DNA of 64,000 bases from Agrobacterium cucumeris. Its GTDB lineage: Bacteria; Pseudomonadota; Alphaproteobacteria; Rhizobiales; Rhizobiaceae. Shown here in pieces: positions 8,651 to 17,235 of the stretch. The position numbers and the translations under genes were made by a program. How positions within the stretch are numbered: position 1 is the stretch's first letter; each line of letters starts with the position of its first letter. Under the pieces are notes generated by a model. It was not told where the DNA came from. It made no database searches and saw only the letters and a list, made by a program, of their open reading frames with translations. The DNA lies in the NCBI RefSeq assembly GCF_030036535.1, contig NZ_CP080387.1, forward strand, positions 434,001 through 498,000. Direction: 5' to 3'.

Positions 8651-10087
8651 CTAGCCGGCGGCAAGCACCTTGCCGGGGTTCATGATGCCGGCGGGGTCGA
8701 ATGCGTGCTTGATACGGCGCATCAGGTCCATTTCGATACCGGGCCGAATGGCGGCCAACTCGTCGCGTTTCAGCTGGCCAATGCCATGTTCGGCGGAAAT
8801 GGAGCCGCCGAGCGACAGAACGATACCGTGGACGATCTCGTTCATGTCCCGCCAGCGGCCGAGGAATTCGGCTTTGTCGGCACCCACCGGCTGGGAAATA
8901 TTGTAATGGATGTTGCCGTCGCCAAGATGGCCGAAGGCGCAGACGCGGGCGCCGGGAATAGCGGCGATAACCGCCTTTTCCGCCGTCGCCATGAATTCCG
9001 GTATTTTCGAGACCGGCACTGAAACGTCATGCTTGATCGAGCCACCTTCCGGCTTTTGCGCATCCGACATGCTTTCACGCATGTGCCACAGCGCCTGCCG
9101 CTGGGCTTCTGACGCGGCAATCACCGCATCTGCAACCAGCCCGGCCTCAAAACCGCGCTCCAGCAGCGATTGCATCATCGTCTCGGCTGTCTCCGCCGAA
9201 TCGGAGGTGGAGATATCGATGAGCGCGTACCATTCATGCGGCGTCTGCAGCGGGTCGCGCACGCCGGGAATATGTCTGGTGGTGAATTCGACGCCGATGC
9301 GCGGCATCAGTTCGAAACCGGTCAGCGCCGTGCCGCAGAGGTTCGAGGCCATTTCGAACAGCTTCAATGCGTCTTCGGTGGAGCCGAGCCCGGCAAACGC
9401 CACCTGATGACCGAGCGGCTTCGGGAACAGCTTCAGCACCGCGCCGGTGATGACGCCAAGCGTGCCTTCCGAGCCGATGAAGAGATCGCGCAGGTCGTAA
9501 CCCGTATTGTCTTTTTTCAGCCGGCGCAGCCCGTTCCAGATCTCACCGGTCGGCAGAACGACCTCAAGCCCGAGGCAGAGCTGGCGCATATTGCCATAGG
9601 CAAGCACCGCCGTGCCGCCGGCATTGGTGGCGAGATTGCCGCCGATGCGGCAGGAGCCTTGTGAGCCGAGTGACAGCGGGAACATCCGTTCCACCGTCTC
9701 CGCTGCCTTATGGATGTCATCGAGAATGCAGCCGGCATCGGCGACGATGACATTGGCGACCGGATCAATATCGCGGATGCGGTTCATGCGCTCCAGCGAC
9801 AGGATGATGTCGGTGCCTTCGGACCGGGGCGTCTGGCCGCCGACAAGCCCGGTATTGCCGGTCTGCGGCACGATGGGGGTGCCGCTCTCGCTCGCGAGCT
9901 TCAGGATGGCGGCAACTTCTTCAACCGAACCGGGCTTGATGAGCAGCGGCGAGGCGCCGCGATAAAGCCCGCGATTTTCCACCAGACGCAGCGCCATTTC
10001 CACCGGGTCGCGCACCGCATTTTTATCACCGACAATGGCGGTGAAGCGGTCGAGTATGTCGGAGGAGGGAATGGCGGTGGTCGTCAT
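8651..10087 (-). CDS. FAD-binding oxidoreductase, D-2-hydroxyacid (GlcD/D2HGDH-like) dehydrogenase
   Basis: A 478-residue flavoprotein of the vanillyl-alcohol oxidase superfamily. The FAD-binding half (about residues 45-220) contains PQTGNTGLVGGQTP and GSQGSCRIGGNLATNAGG. The C-terminal FAD-oxidase_C half contains CAFGHLGDGNIHYNIS and ISAEHGIGQLKRDEL, both conserved in D-lactate, glycolate and D-2-hydroxyglutarate dehydrogenases. No GlcE/GlcF partners are nearby, which favours a stand-alone D-2-hydroxyacid dehydrogenase. It ends convergently against the GH75-like gene and starts 51 bases after tsaC on the same strand, so the two are probably co-transcribed. Confidence 0.87.
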   Translation of the reverse strand: MTTTAIPSSDILDRFTAIVGDKNAVRDPVEMALRLVENRGLYRGASPLLIKPGSVEEVAAILKLASESGTPIVPQTGNTGLVGGQTPRSEGTDIILSLERMNRIRDIDPVANVIVADAGCILDDIHKAAETVERMFPLSLGSQGSCRIGGNLATNAGGTAVLAYGNMRQLCLGLEVVLPTGEIWNGLRRLKKDNTGYDLRDLFIGSEGTLGVITGAVLKLFPKPLGHQVAFAGLGSTEDALKLFEMASNLCGTALTGFELMPRIGVEFTTRHIPGVRDPLQTPHEWYALIDISTSDSAETAETMMQSLLERGFEAGLVADAVIAASEAQRQALWHMRESMSDAQKPEGGSIKHDVSVPVSKIPEFMATAEKAVIAAIPGARVCAFGHLGDGNIHYNISQPVGADKAEFLGRWRDMNEIVHGIVLSLGGSISAEHGIGQLKRDELAAIRPGIEMDLMRRIKHAFDPAGIMNPGKVLAAG

Positions 10088-10138
10088 GGGCGGCGTCTCG
10101 CTGTCGTTTGAAACATGGGCGAAAGGGGTTGAGTGGCG

Positions 10139-11116
10139 TCAGCCTCTCGGTGCGGCGGCGCGGGAAAGGCGGTCATTGATCGCCTCTCCGAGACCATGCA
10201 TGGGAATGACGGTGATGGCGATGGTCTTTGCGCCGGTCGCATCGGCGGCTTTCAGATAATCGAACAGATTGGCGGCGGCCTCGGCAAGATTGCCGGTGGG
10301 GCTGAGATCGAAAACGGCGCGGGCCGCTTCCTCACCTTTAGTGGCGACACTGCCGAAACGGATCAGCGCTTCGCCCGGTAAAACAGATGTGGCGCCGAGG
10401 CGCACGGATGCACCGGGCGCATAATGCGACGCCAGCATTCCGGGCGCTTCAATGGCGGCGGAGGCTTTTTCGGGCCGCTCCAGCCGCAGGCCGGCAACGC
10501 GCTCTATGTCCTCGGTAACGATGCCGCCGGGGCGAAGCAGCCGCACGCGGCCATCCTCTTCCACCTTGACGATGGTGGATTCGACGCCGACCGAAGCGGC
10601 CCCGCCATCAAGAATGAGACTGATCTTCTGGCCGAGATCGGCCTCCACATGGGCGGCACTTGTCGGGCTGATCTTGCCGGAACTATTGGCGCTGGGGGCA
10701 GCCAGCGGTCTGTCGAACCGGCGGATCAGGTCGCCGGCAAAACCCTGCGGCACCCGGATGCCGACCGTATCAAGCCCGGCCGTCGCCAGCGAATGAATGC
10801 CGCTTTCCGGTTTCAGCGGCAGAACCAGCGTCAGCGGGCCGGGCCAGAAGGCCTGCGCAAGCTTCAGCGAAATGGGGTCGAAGACCGCATAACGCTCCGC
10901 CATGGCAATGTCGGCTATATGGCAGATCAACGGATTGAACTGCGGCCGGCCTTTCGTCTCGTAAATGCGGGTGATGGCCGCCGGATTGGTGGCGTCGGCG
11001 GCAAGGCCATAGACGGTTTCCGTCGGCAGGGCGATCGGCTGGCCGTCCGCAAGCTCCGCCACGGCTGCCTGCAACGCGGTTTCCCGCTCGTTTTCGATGT
11101 TGATATGACGCGCCAT
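10139..11116 (-). CDS. L-threonylcarbamoyladenylate synthase (TsaC/Sua5 type)
   Basis: A 325-residue enzyme that makes threonylcarbamoyl-AMP from threonine, bicarbonate and ATP for the t6A37 modification of tRNAs. The YrdC domain covers about residues 10-200, with PTETVYGLAADATNP and KGRPQFNPLICH, plus PSANSSGKISPT. A C-terminal Sua5 domain follows after a linker (SHYAPGASVRL), making this the long Sua5 version rather than short TsaC. The start is the ATG at 11116 with AAAGG upstream; an in-frame TTG at 11140 is less likely. It lies upstream of the FAD dehydrogenase gene on the same strand. Confidence 0.92.
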   Translation of the reverse strand: MARHINIENERETALQAAVAELADGQPIALPTETVYGLAADATNPAAITRIYETKGRPQFNPLICHIADIAMAERYAVFDPISLKLAQAFWPGPLTLVLPLKPESGIHSLATAGLDTVGIRVPQGFAGDLIRRFDRPLAAPSANSSGKISPTSAAHVEADLGQKISLILDGGAASVGVESTIVKVEEDGRVRLLRPGGIVTEDIERVAGLRLERPEKASAAIEAPGMLASHYAPGASVRLGATSVLPGEALIRFGSVATKGEEAARAVFDLSPTGNLAEAAANLFDYLKAADATGAKTIAITVIPMHGLGEAINDRLSRAAAPRG

Positions 11117-11176
11117 GATGCTGCCTTTCAGCGCGCTCAATAGCGTATTTCTGGCCGGGATGGAAAGCGCTATCGT

Positions 11177-11785
11177 TTATATCGCCTTGATGATCCTGCG
11201 CATCTCTTCCGAGCGCGCGCCGAGCAGCAGCACATTTTTCAGCGCCACGCGCGGATCATGGGTCTGGAACAGCAGGCCACCGCGATGGAAGGAGGTATCG
11301 ACGGTGAATTCCTTATCCGGAAGCGCATTGATGGCGACGGCAAAATACATCCGCGAATAACGCGCATCGATATTTTCGAAGAAGTTCTCGGCACCGCTCA
11401 GCTCGGCGAAAAAATTCGCGAAATAGAAGGACCAGAGCACGTGGCGTTCGGCGTCGAAGCTGGTTTTCGCCGCCGTGACATGACAATAGCCGAGATGTGG
11501 CCGGTCGTTGAGCAGATGGTGGGAGACCATCTTGGGAAAACGGATGGACTGGTGAAAGGTGTTGAGGCGGTTATGGGTGGCATCGGCGGCGGCTTCCAGC
11601 TTGCGCCCGGTCATCGCCGCCACCTCCTCGTGGCTGTAATAGACACGCTCCCTCGGCAACCAGCGTTCTTCATAACGGCTGATCCGGCCCGTGCGCAGGA
11701 AATCCGAATGCGCGGTCTTCGACCGTATCGGCATGATCGAATGTCTGGCCGCATCGAAATAACGTATGCGTGTCGCCTTCTCCAC
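11177..11785 (-). CDS. Conserved hypothetical protein
   Basis: About 202 residues from a GTG at 11785; a shorter product from the internal Met18 (MPIRSKTAH) is possible. It has no signal peptide, membrane segment or catalytic motif that I recognise. It is rich in His, Arg and aromatic residues, with a central block HHLLNDRPHLGYCHVTAAKTSFD. The reading frame has the strong GC-rich third-position bias of real genes here. I believe related uncharacterised proteins occur in rhizobia, but I cannot assign a function. It is transcribed toward tsaC with a 60-base gap. Confidence 0.7.
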   Translation of the reverse strand: MEKATRIRYFDAARHSIMPIRSKTAHSDFLRTGRISRYEERWLPRERVYYSHEEVAAMTGRKLEAAADATHNRLNTFHQSIRFPKMVSHHLLNDRPHLGYCHVTAAKTSFDAERHVLWSFYFANFFAELSGAENFFENIDARYSRMYFAVAINALPDKEFTVDTSFHRGGLLFQTHDPRVALKNVLLLGARSEEMRRIIKAI

Positions 11786-12117
11786 CAGGAACGCCCTCGT
11801 TGCTGTCGATGCGGCAAGATAATTTAGTTCGCGTTAATACTCCGTTGCGTCGCACCCCCTGTTTTCTGACGGGTGGACAGGCAATCGCGCTGTATCATGC
11901 GTCATATTGCGACGTGGTTTTTCTCACCGAGTAGCTGCCGGATTTCGCAGCGGAATGGGCTGTGACAGGCATTTGCGGATGTCGCAATTTGTCGCCAATG
12001 CGGAAGCCGATGTCGCTGTCTGTGCTGCTGCAAATGACCGCCGGTGTTTAGATGTGATCATGCTTCCGCAGCCCGGTAAATGGTGCCGGGCAGGGCGGTT
12101 TGATCGAGGATTTGGCC
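11786..12117. other. Control region between hypothetical gene and gbcA-like gene
   Basis: A divergent intergenic gap. A short open frame on the plus strand (from 11907) has no protein-like character and overlaps the start of the next gene. The gap contains the TGTCGC array described separately and is expected to hold both promoters. Confidence 0.5.
11980..12016 (+). promoter_or_regulatory. Three phased TGTCGC sites upstream of gbcA-like gene
   Basis: TGTCGC occurs in the same orientation at 11980-11985, 11990-11995 and 12011-12016, with 10 and 21 bases between starts, so all three fall on one face of the helix. The outer copies lie within a longer near-repeat (GCGGATGTCGC and GCCGATGTCGC). 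Direct repeats of TGTCGC are the style of ArgR-like AraC-family activators, the subfamily that includes the glycine betaine regulator GbdR. The array ends about 100 bases before the ATG. Function is inferred. Confidence 0.45.
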
Positions 12118-13362
12118 ATGGAATTGCGTGATACCGTATTGCGCCAGCTGAAGAACCGCCGCGAAGGTTTCAGCCTGGAACAGCCCTTCTACACGGACCA
12201 GGATTATTTCAAGCTGGATATGGAAACCATCTGGTATCGCGACTGGCTGTTTGTCGGCCATGATTGCGAAGTGCCCAAATCCGGCAATTATTTCACCGTG
12301 CAGGTCGGCTCCTATTCCGTCGTCATCGTCCGTGGACGCGACGGTGAGATACGTGCCCTTCACAATTCCTGTCGCCACCGCGGCTCCCGCGTCTGCTCCG
12401 CCCACAAAGGCCAGTCCGCCCGTCTCGTCTGTCCCTATCACCAGTGGACCTACGATCTCGACGGCAAGCTTTTGTTCGCGCGTCATATGGGCGAGGAGTT
12501 CGACAAGGCGGAATTCGGCCTGAAGCCGGTCGCCTGCGAGACCGTTGCCGGTTACGTCTTCATCTGCCTTGCCGACCAGCCGGCGGATTTCGCGCCCATG
12601 CGGGCCGAAGTCGAAAGCTACATGGCCCCGCACCGCATCTGGGAAGCCAAGGTCGCGCATGAAAGCACCATCATCGAAAAGGGCAACTGGAAGCTCGTCT
12701 GGGAAAACAACCGCGAGTGCTACCACTGCGCCGCCAACCACCCGGAACTCTGCCGCACCTATCCTGAAAACCCGAGCGTGACGGGAACGGATGGCGGTGC
12801 CAGCGACCCCGAAATCGGCGGCCACTGGGCGCGCTGCGAGGCCGCCGGCCTGCCAAGCCGTTTCAAGATCGATCCGCAGGGCCAGTTCCGTGTCGCCCGC
12901 ATGCCGCTGATCGGCGAAGCGGAAAGCTACACCATGTCGGGCAAGCGCGCCGTGCGCCGGCCGCTGTCGGAAGATGTCAGCATCAGCCATATCGGCGCGT
13001 TGCTGCTGTTCCATTATCCGACGACCTGGAACCACTTCCTTGGCGACCACACCATTTCCTTCCGGGTGCTGCCGCTCAATGCCAATGAGACCATGGTCAC
13101 CACCAAATGGCTGGTGCACAAGGATGCGGTGGAAGGCGTGGATTACGATCTGGAAGACCTGACCCACGTCTGGAACGAAACCAACGATCAGGACCGCCGC
13201 ATCGTCGAGGAAAATGCCTTCGGCATCCGTTCGCCTGCGTACCAGCCCGGCCCCTATTCCATGGAAGACGAGGGCGGTGTGATGCAGTTCGTCAACTGGT
13301 ATTCCGATTTCATGATCGACCGGCTTTCCGGCGACAAGGCCCGGCTTTCGGCAGTAGCGTGA
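12118..13362 (+). CDS. gbcA: Rieske non-heme iron oxygenase, glycine betaine demethylase-like alpha subunit
   Basis: A 414-residue ring-hydroxylase-type oxygenase. The Rieske 2Fe-2S site is CRHRGSRVC to CPYHQW (Cys85, His87, Cys105, His108). The mononuclear iron site is ENNRECYHCAANHPELC (His203, His208). Overall it resembles GbcA, which together with reductase GbcB oxidatively removes a methyl group from glycine betaine to give dimethylglycine and formaldehyde. Stachydrine demethylase is a close relative, so the exact quaternary amine is uncertain. The start is the ATG at 12118 with GAGGA seven bases upstream. The reductase gene follows after 7 bases. Confidence 0.82.
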   Translation: MELRDTVLRQLKNRREGFSLEQPFYTDQDYFKLDMETIWYRDWLFVGHDCEVPKSGNYFTVQVGSYSVVIVRGRDGEIRALHNSCRHRGSRVCSAHKGQSARLVCPYHQWTYDLDGKLLFARHMGEEFDKAEFGLKPVACETVAGYVFICLADQPADFAPMRAEVESYMAPHRIWEAKVAHESTIIEKGNWKLVWENNRECYHCAANHPELCRTYPENPSVTGTDGGASDPEIGGHWARCEAAGLPSRFKIDPQGQFRVARMPLIGEAESYTMSGKRAVRRPLSEDVSISHIGALLLFHYPTTWNHFLGDHTISFRVLPLNANETMVTTKWLVHKDAVEGVDYDLEDLTHVWNETNDQDRRIVEENAFGIRSPAYQPGPYSMEDEGGVMQFVNWYSDFMIDRLSGDKARLSAVA

Positions 13363-13369
13363 TGCGAAG

Positions 13370-14452
13370 ATGAATATGGTTGTGACCTACAAGCACATAG
13401 ACGAGATGAAGCCGTGGAGCGACAAGCTCCAGCTGCTGGAGTGCATTTCGGTGACACCCGAAACGCAGGATGTGATGACGTTCCTGTTCCGCTCCGAGGA
13501 CCAGAACTGGTTCCGGTATCTGCCGGGTCAGTTCGTCACGCTGGAACTGCCGGTGGGCAAGGAGCCGCTTTATCGCACCTATACACTCTCCTCCAGCCCG
13601 TCACGGCCCTATGCGCTTTCGGTCACGGTAAAGGCGCAGGCCAACAGCATCGGCACGCGCTGGATGTTCGACAATCTGAAGCCCGGCATGAAAATCCGGG
13701 CGCTCGGACCGCTCGGCGATTTCTCCTATGTGCGGCACCCCGGTGACAAATATCTGTTCATCTCGGCAGGCTCCGGCGTCACGCCGATGATGTCGATGGT
13801 GCGCGACATGAGCGACCGTGCGCCGCAAAGCGATATCGCCTTCATCAACTGCTCGCGCTCGCCGTCCGATATCGTCTTCCGCCACGAGCTGGAATATCTC
13901 GCCCGCTTCATGCCAAACCTGTCTCTCGGCTTTATTGTCGAGAAATGCGGTCGCACCGATCTGTGGTCCGGGCTCAAAGGCATGGTCGACAAGGCCAAGA
14001 TCGCGCTGCTCGCGCATGACTTCATGGAGCGCACCGTCTTCTGCTGCGGGCCGGAGCCGTTCATGGCCGCCGTCCGCTCCATGCTCGATGCGTCCGGCTT
14101 CGACATGAGCCGTTACCATCAGGAAAGCTTTTCGCCCGCCGCCCCGGTCACGGTCGGCGAGAGCGTTCTCACCGATGTGGATGGCGAAGCGCTGTCGATG
14201 GTGGGCTTTACGCTGTCCGGAAAAGAGATGGCCTGCCAGCCCGGCCAGACGGTACTGATGACGGCGCGTGCTGCCGGTGTGCGCATCGGGGCTGCCTGCG
14301 AATCGGGTATCTGCGGCACCTGCCGGGTGCTGAAATTGTCCGGCGAGGTGGAGATGAACCACAATGGCGGCATTCTCGATGACGAGATCGAGGAGGGTTA
14401 TATTCTCGCCTGCTGTTCGCGGCCTTTGACCGATGTGAAGGTGGAAGCCTGA
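13370..14452 (+). CDS. gbcB: Ferredoxin-NAD(P)H reductase partner of the Rieske oxygenase (GbcB-like)
   Basis: A 360-residue electron-transfer protein with three parts: an FAD-binding barrel (about 20-125, motif YRTYTLSSSP), an NAD(P)-binding domain (about 130-250, SAGSGVTPMMSM) and a C-terminal plant-type 2Fe-2S ferredoxin (CESGICGTC with Cys310, Cys315, Cys318 and a distant Cys349 in LACCSRP). It passes electrons from NAD(P)H to the Rieske centre of the adjacent oxygenase. Proteins of this arrangement are often annotated as hybrid-cluster oxidoreductases. Tight spacing after gbcA implies co-expression. Substrate specificity follows the oxygenase and is inferred. Confidence 0.85.
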   Translation: MNMVVTYKHIDEMKPWSDKLQLLECISVTPETQDVMTFLFRSEDQNWFRYLPGQFVTLELPVGKEPLYRTYTLSSSPSRPYALSVTVKAQANSIGTRWMFDNLKPGMKIRALGPLGDFSYVRHPGDKYLFISAGSGVTPMMSMVRDMSDRAPQSDIAFINCSRSPSDIVFRHELEYLARFMPNLSLGFIVEKCGRTDLWSGLKGMVDKAKIALLAHDFMERTVFCCGPEPFMAAVRSMLDASGFDMSRYHQESFSPAAPVTVGESVLTDVDGEALSMVGFTLSGKEMACQPGQTVLMTARAAGVRIGAACESGICGTCRVLKLSGEVEMNHNGGILDDEIEEGYILACCSRPLTDVKVEA

Positions 14453-14460
14453 CGAAGGCG

Positions 14461-14490
14461 TTCCCCGGAAGTGCCGTTGGTTCCGGGGAA
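14461..14490 (+). terminator. Hairpin at the end of gbcAB
   Basis: TTCCCCGGAA (14461-14470) and TTCCGGGGAA (14481-14490) form a perfect 10-base-pair stem with a 10-base loop, 8 bases after the gbcB stop. No T run follows, so it may act as a 3' end stabiliser or weak terminator rather than a classical intrinsic terminator. Confidence 0.5.
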
Positions 14491-14598
14491 AAAGGCCTGC
14501 GTAAAAACAAACATCTAGGTCGTTCTGGCGCGTCGCGGAAAAGCCAGGGCGATCTGGCGGACGCGTCGTCCTTGCCATCTTCTCCGGATGGTTGTCAT

Positions 14599-14623
14599 GG
14601 AACCAAATCTCCCTAAACTCGTT
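14599..14623 (+). promoter_or_regulatory. EcfG-type general stress promoter of first BA14K gene
   Basis: GGAAC at 14599-14603 and CGTT at 14620-14623 are separated by 16 bases. This matches the alphaproteobacterial general stress sigma factor consensus GGAAC-N16/17-CGTT. It lies 113 bases before the ATG of the BA14K-family gene, in an otherwise empty gap. Confidence 0.68.
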
Positions 14624-14736
14624 TGCACGTCATCGAATTCTTTTCGGGTGTAGAAACGGGGCTTACCCTTATCTCCGACAAGAGCGCGTGGGTGAAAAGG
14701 CGCGGTCCAACGCGCTGAAGCAAACGGAGGAAGATC

Positions 14737-15213
14737 ATGATGAATTTCCGGACAACGAGCGTCGCAACGGCGATGATCGTGTTCCTCACAAGCTTTACGC
14801 CATCGCAGGCGTTCCAGGTGCCTGTTCCGATGCCGAAGCCGGTGGTTTCGACTGACAATGTCGTGCCGGTTCAGTATCGTGAATGGGACCGCAGATATGA
14901 CCGTCGTTATGACCGCAGGCACGGCGACCGTATGTATCGCCCGCGCCCGCCGCGCGACGGCTATTATAACGGTCACCGCGGTTATCGTGATCGCCGTCCG
15001 GGCTACCGATATCATAATGGCTACTGGTTCCCGCTGGCAGCCTTTGCGGCCGGTGCGATCATCGGCGGTGCCGTTCAGCAGCCGCGCCCGGCCTATGGCG
15101 GCAGCCATGTCTCCTGGTGCCAGAACCGCTGGCGTTCGTATCGCGCTTACGACAACACCTATCAGCCGAACAGCGGTCCGCGCCGCATATGCGTATCGCC
15201 TTACAGCCGCTGA
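14737..15213 (+). CDS. BA14K family envelope protein
   Basis: A 158-residue exported protein: signal peptide of about 25 residues (cleavage near PSQA-F), a middle rich in Arg, Tyr and Asp repeats, a glycine-rich hydrophobic patch [16 protein letters not shown], and a C-terminal BA14K domain [24 protein letters not shown]14K was first described as an immunoreactive 14 kDa protein of Brucella, and lectin-like activity has been reported for that protein. The predicted EcfG promoter upstream suggests induction in general stress. A second, diverged copy follows at 15437. A terminator lies directly downstream. Confidence 0.88.
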   Translation: MMNFRTTSVATAMIVFLTSFTPSQAFQVPVPMPKPVVSTDNVVPVQYREWDRRYDRRYDRRHGDRMYRPRPPRDGYYNGHRGYRDRRPGYRYHNGYWFPLAAFAAGAIIGGAVQQPRPAYGGSHVSWCQNRWRSYRAYDNTYQPNSGPRRICVSPYSR

Positions 15214-15224
15214 CAGGATTTTCG

Positions 15225-15256
15225 AAAGCCCGGATTTTTATCCGGGCTTTTGTTTT
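15225..15256 (+). terminator. Rho-independent terminator after first BA14K gene
   Basis: AAAGCCCGGAT and the facing ATCCGGGCTTT form a strong stem around a short T-rich loop, followed by TGTTTT. It starts 12 bases after the stop codon. Confidence 0.85.
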
Positions 15257-15436
15257 CCGGGCCGCCGGATTGGGTAAACGAAGCGTGATTGGGTCGTTAA
15301 TGCTGGGTTCAGGCGAAACCGCCTAGCCTGCAACCTGAAATGTTTAAGCCAGACTGAAAACTGGCCGAGTGAGAAGAAAAAACTGCTATTATTCACGTAG
15401 AGCGGCCTGTTGACCGTCGTGAATGGAGGAAGTCAG

Positions 15437-15958
15437 ATGAGAAACTATATGAAGAATATCTTGGCTGTCGGTCTTTCTGCGATCGTGGTTGCAGGAGCGA
15501 TCGTTCCCGCAGAAGCGGCAATGCCGTTGCCGATGGCACCGAAAAGTGTCGAGGCTACCGGCAACGACGCCGGCAATATCGTCAATGTGCAATATTGGCG
15601 CGATCGTGACGGTCGTGGCTGGGGCGGCGAACGTCGCGGCTGGTATGGCGGCCATCGCGGTTATCGCGATTATCGCCCGGGCTATCGTCACCATGACGGT
15701 TACTGGTTCCCGCTCGCAGCCTTTGCGACGGGTGCAATCATCGGCGGCGCCCTGTCGCAGCCGCGTGAAGTCTACCGTCCGGTGCCGGAATATCGTCCGC
15801 GCCCGGTCTATCGCGAATATCGCCCGGTCCGCCGCGGCGGCATGAGCCAGGCGCATGTGAACTGGTGCTATGGCCGTTATCGTTCCTACGATGCCTATAG
15901 CAACACGTTCCAGCCTTACCATGGCCCGCGCCAGCCCTGCTATTCGCCTTACAGCTGA
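15437..15958 (+). CDS. BA14K family envelope protein, second copy
   Basis: A 173-residue exported protein. It has a signal peptide of about 27 residues ([11 protein letters not shown]), an Arg/Tyr/Gly-rich middle, the same [17 protein letters not shown] patch as its neighbour, an added Pro/Tyr/Arg repeat region ([16 protein letters not shown]) and the C-terminal BA14K domain [23 protein letters not shown]. The start is the ATG at 15437 because GGAGGA at 15425-15430 is ideally placed; an upstream in-frame start at 15410 is not needed. It is probably a tandem duplicate of the gene at 14737, but it has its own terminator and no matching EcfG promoter. Confidence 0.87.
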   Translation: MRNYMKNILAVGLSAIVVAGAIVPAEAAMPLPMAPKSVEATGNDAGNIVNVQYWRDRDGRGWGGERRGWYGGHRGYRDYRPGYRHHDGYWFPLAAFATGAIIGGALSQPREVYRPVPEYRPRPVYREYRPVRRGGMSQAHVNWCYGRYRSYDAYSNTFQPYHGPRQPCYSPYS

Positions 15959-15983
15959 TAGAATGCCAGGCTGAAATTGACAG

Positions 15984-16016
15984 AGCCGTCCGGTCATCAC
16001 CGGGCGGCTTTTTTAT
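15984..16016 (+). terminator. Rho-independent terminator after second BA14K gene
   Basis: AGCCGTCCGG (15984-15993) pairs with CCGGGCGGCT (16000-16009) and a T run follows. It sits between two convergent genes and touches the stop codon of the transporter on the minus strand. Confidence 0.82.
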
Positions 16017-17011
16017 TACAAGATCCGTGCCCGTTTGAGCACGAACCAGGCAAGCACGACCGAAATCACGATAAAGACGCCGGCCGACAACGTGCCGCCG
16101 GTGCCGACTGTAAACGGCAGCTCATCCGTATTCATCCCGAAAAAGCCTGTCACCAGCGATGGCGGCAGCAGGAAGGCCGTCATCAGCGACAATATGTAAA
16201 GGTGCCGGTTGGTTTCGGACGAAAGTTTGGAATCGATTTCTTCGTGCAGCAGCCGTGCGCGTTCCTGCAGGGCATAGACGTCGTGATCCACCGCTTCGAG
16301 GCGACCCATCAGGCGTGAGGCGACATCTTCGAAACCGTCAGGCATCTCGTCCTCATCGACGGCCGAAGCGCGTCGCATCAGGGTGAGAACGGTGCGCAAA
16401 TGCCGGTGCAGGCGAACCACCGTGCGGCGCAGTGGCGCAAGCCGCCGCCGCTCGTCACGGTTTTCGCTGTCATAGACCAGATCTTCGATGGCGTTCAGTT
16501 CTTCCGTCGTCTCCATCACCAGATTGATGAGCGAGCGCTGGAATTCCGCCACCAGCCCCTCGAACACATGCGATGGCGTGAGATAGCGGTTGGAATTCTT
16601 GTCGACCGCCGCTTTCAGCCGATCCACCGAATGCAGCGGCTGCAGGCGGGTGGTGATGATGAAACGGTCGCTCACCGCAAAATGCAGCCAGCCGAAATCC
16701 CGTGTTTCCTTGTCGAATTCCCGCTGGAAATCGACCAGCGTGCCATAGAGCGATTTTTCGTCGACCACGATGGAAGGGTGCGTCTCATGGGTGGTGAGGC
16801 TTGCCCGCGCCGCCGGGTCGAGACCGTCGATGGTTTCGAGAAAAGCCGCTACGCGCTGGTCGGCGAGATTGAGATGCAGCCAGAAGAAACCTTCGCACTC
16901 GGCCACCTCGTGAAAGCGCGCATCGGCCGCCAGCCGGCGGCACGGGGCTGTGCCGGGGTGGAACTGATAGGCCCAGACAAGGCCGGGAATATTGGGCGTT
17001 ATGAGATCCAT
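16016..17011 (-). CDS. CorA/ZntB family divalent metal transporter
   Basis: A 331-residue 2-TM-GxN protein: a large cytoplasmic alpha/beta and long-helix domain (about 1-265), then TM1 (ILSLMTAFLLPPSLVTGFFGMN) and TM2 (VFIVISVVLAWFVL) at the C-terminus. The selectivity motif GMN follows TM1. It continues as TDELPF rather than the MPE(L) of typical CorA magnesium channels, closer to the GMNTGG of ZntB zinc transporters. So Mg2+, Zn2+ or another divalent metal is possible. The gene is divergent from the acyl-CoA dehydrogenase gene and has no metal-regulatory motif I could recognise. Confidence 0.87.
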   Translation of the reverse strand: MDLITPNIPGLVWAYQFHPGTAPCRRLAADARFHEVAECEGFFWLHLNLADQRVAAFLETIDGLDPAARASLTTHETHPSIVVDEKSLYGTLVDFQREFDKETRDFGWLHFAVSDRFIITTRLQPLHSVDRLKAAVDKNSNRYLTPSHVFEGLVAEFQRSLINLVMETTEELNAIEDLVYDSENRDERRRLAPLRRTVVRLHRHLRTVLTLMRRASAVDEDEMPDGFEDVASRLMGRLEAVDHDVYALQERARLLHEEIDSKLSSETNRHLYILSLMTAFLLPPSLVTGFFGMNTDELPFTVGTGGTLSAGVFIVISVVLAWFVLKRARIL

Positions 17012-17165
17012 CGTGGCAGTCCTGACCGGCTGGATGGGAGGAGGGAAGGCGTCTGTCGTTCTGGTGCGGCAGCGGCAGTGGCGGCACGGCGCCTTTCAGC
17101 GCATGCTGAGCAAATTCATATGACAGTTTTATAACAATCCCGCTGAAATGCTGGGAATTTTCAAA

Positions 17166-17181
17166 TTGACGTTTACGTAAA
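17166..17181 (+). promoter_or_regulatory. TTTACGTAAA palindrome upstream of acyl-CoA dehydrogenase
   Basis: TTGACG (17166-17171) runs directly into the perfect palindrome TTTACGTAAA (17172-17181), 55 bases before the start of the fatty/branched acyl-CoA oxidation pair. The TTTACG/CGTAAA half-sites resemble those described for LiuR-type MerR regulators of branched-chain amino acid and fatty acid catabolism in proteobacteria. TTGACG may also serve as a -35 element. Assignment to LiuR is inference. Confidence 0.42.
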
Positions 17182-17235
17182 AATCATTTAGCCCGAAGGC
17201 AGTAGCAGGATACAAAAGCTTCGGGAGGAGGCAGC

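Noticed and set aside
11907..12131. A 74-residue plus-strand frame upstream of gbcA
   Set aside because: It overlaps the gbcA start in another frame, covers the TGTCGC array and has no protein-like features.
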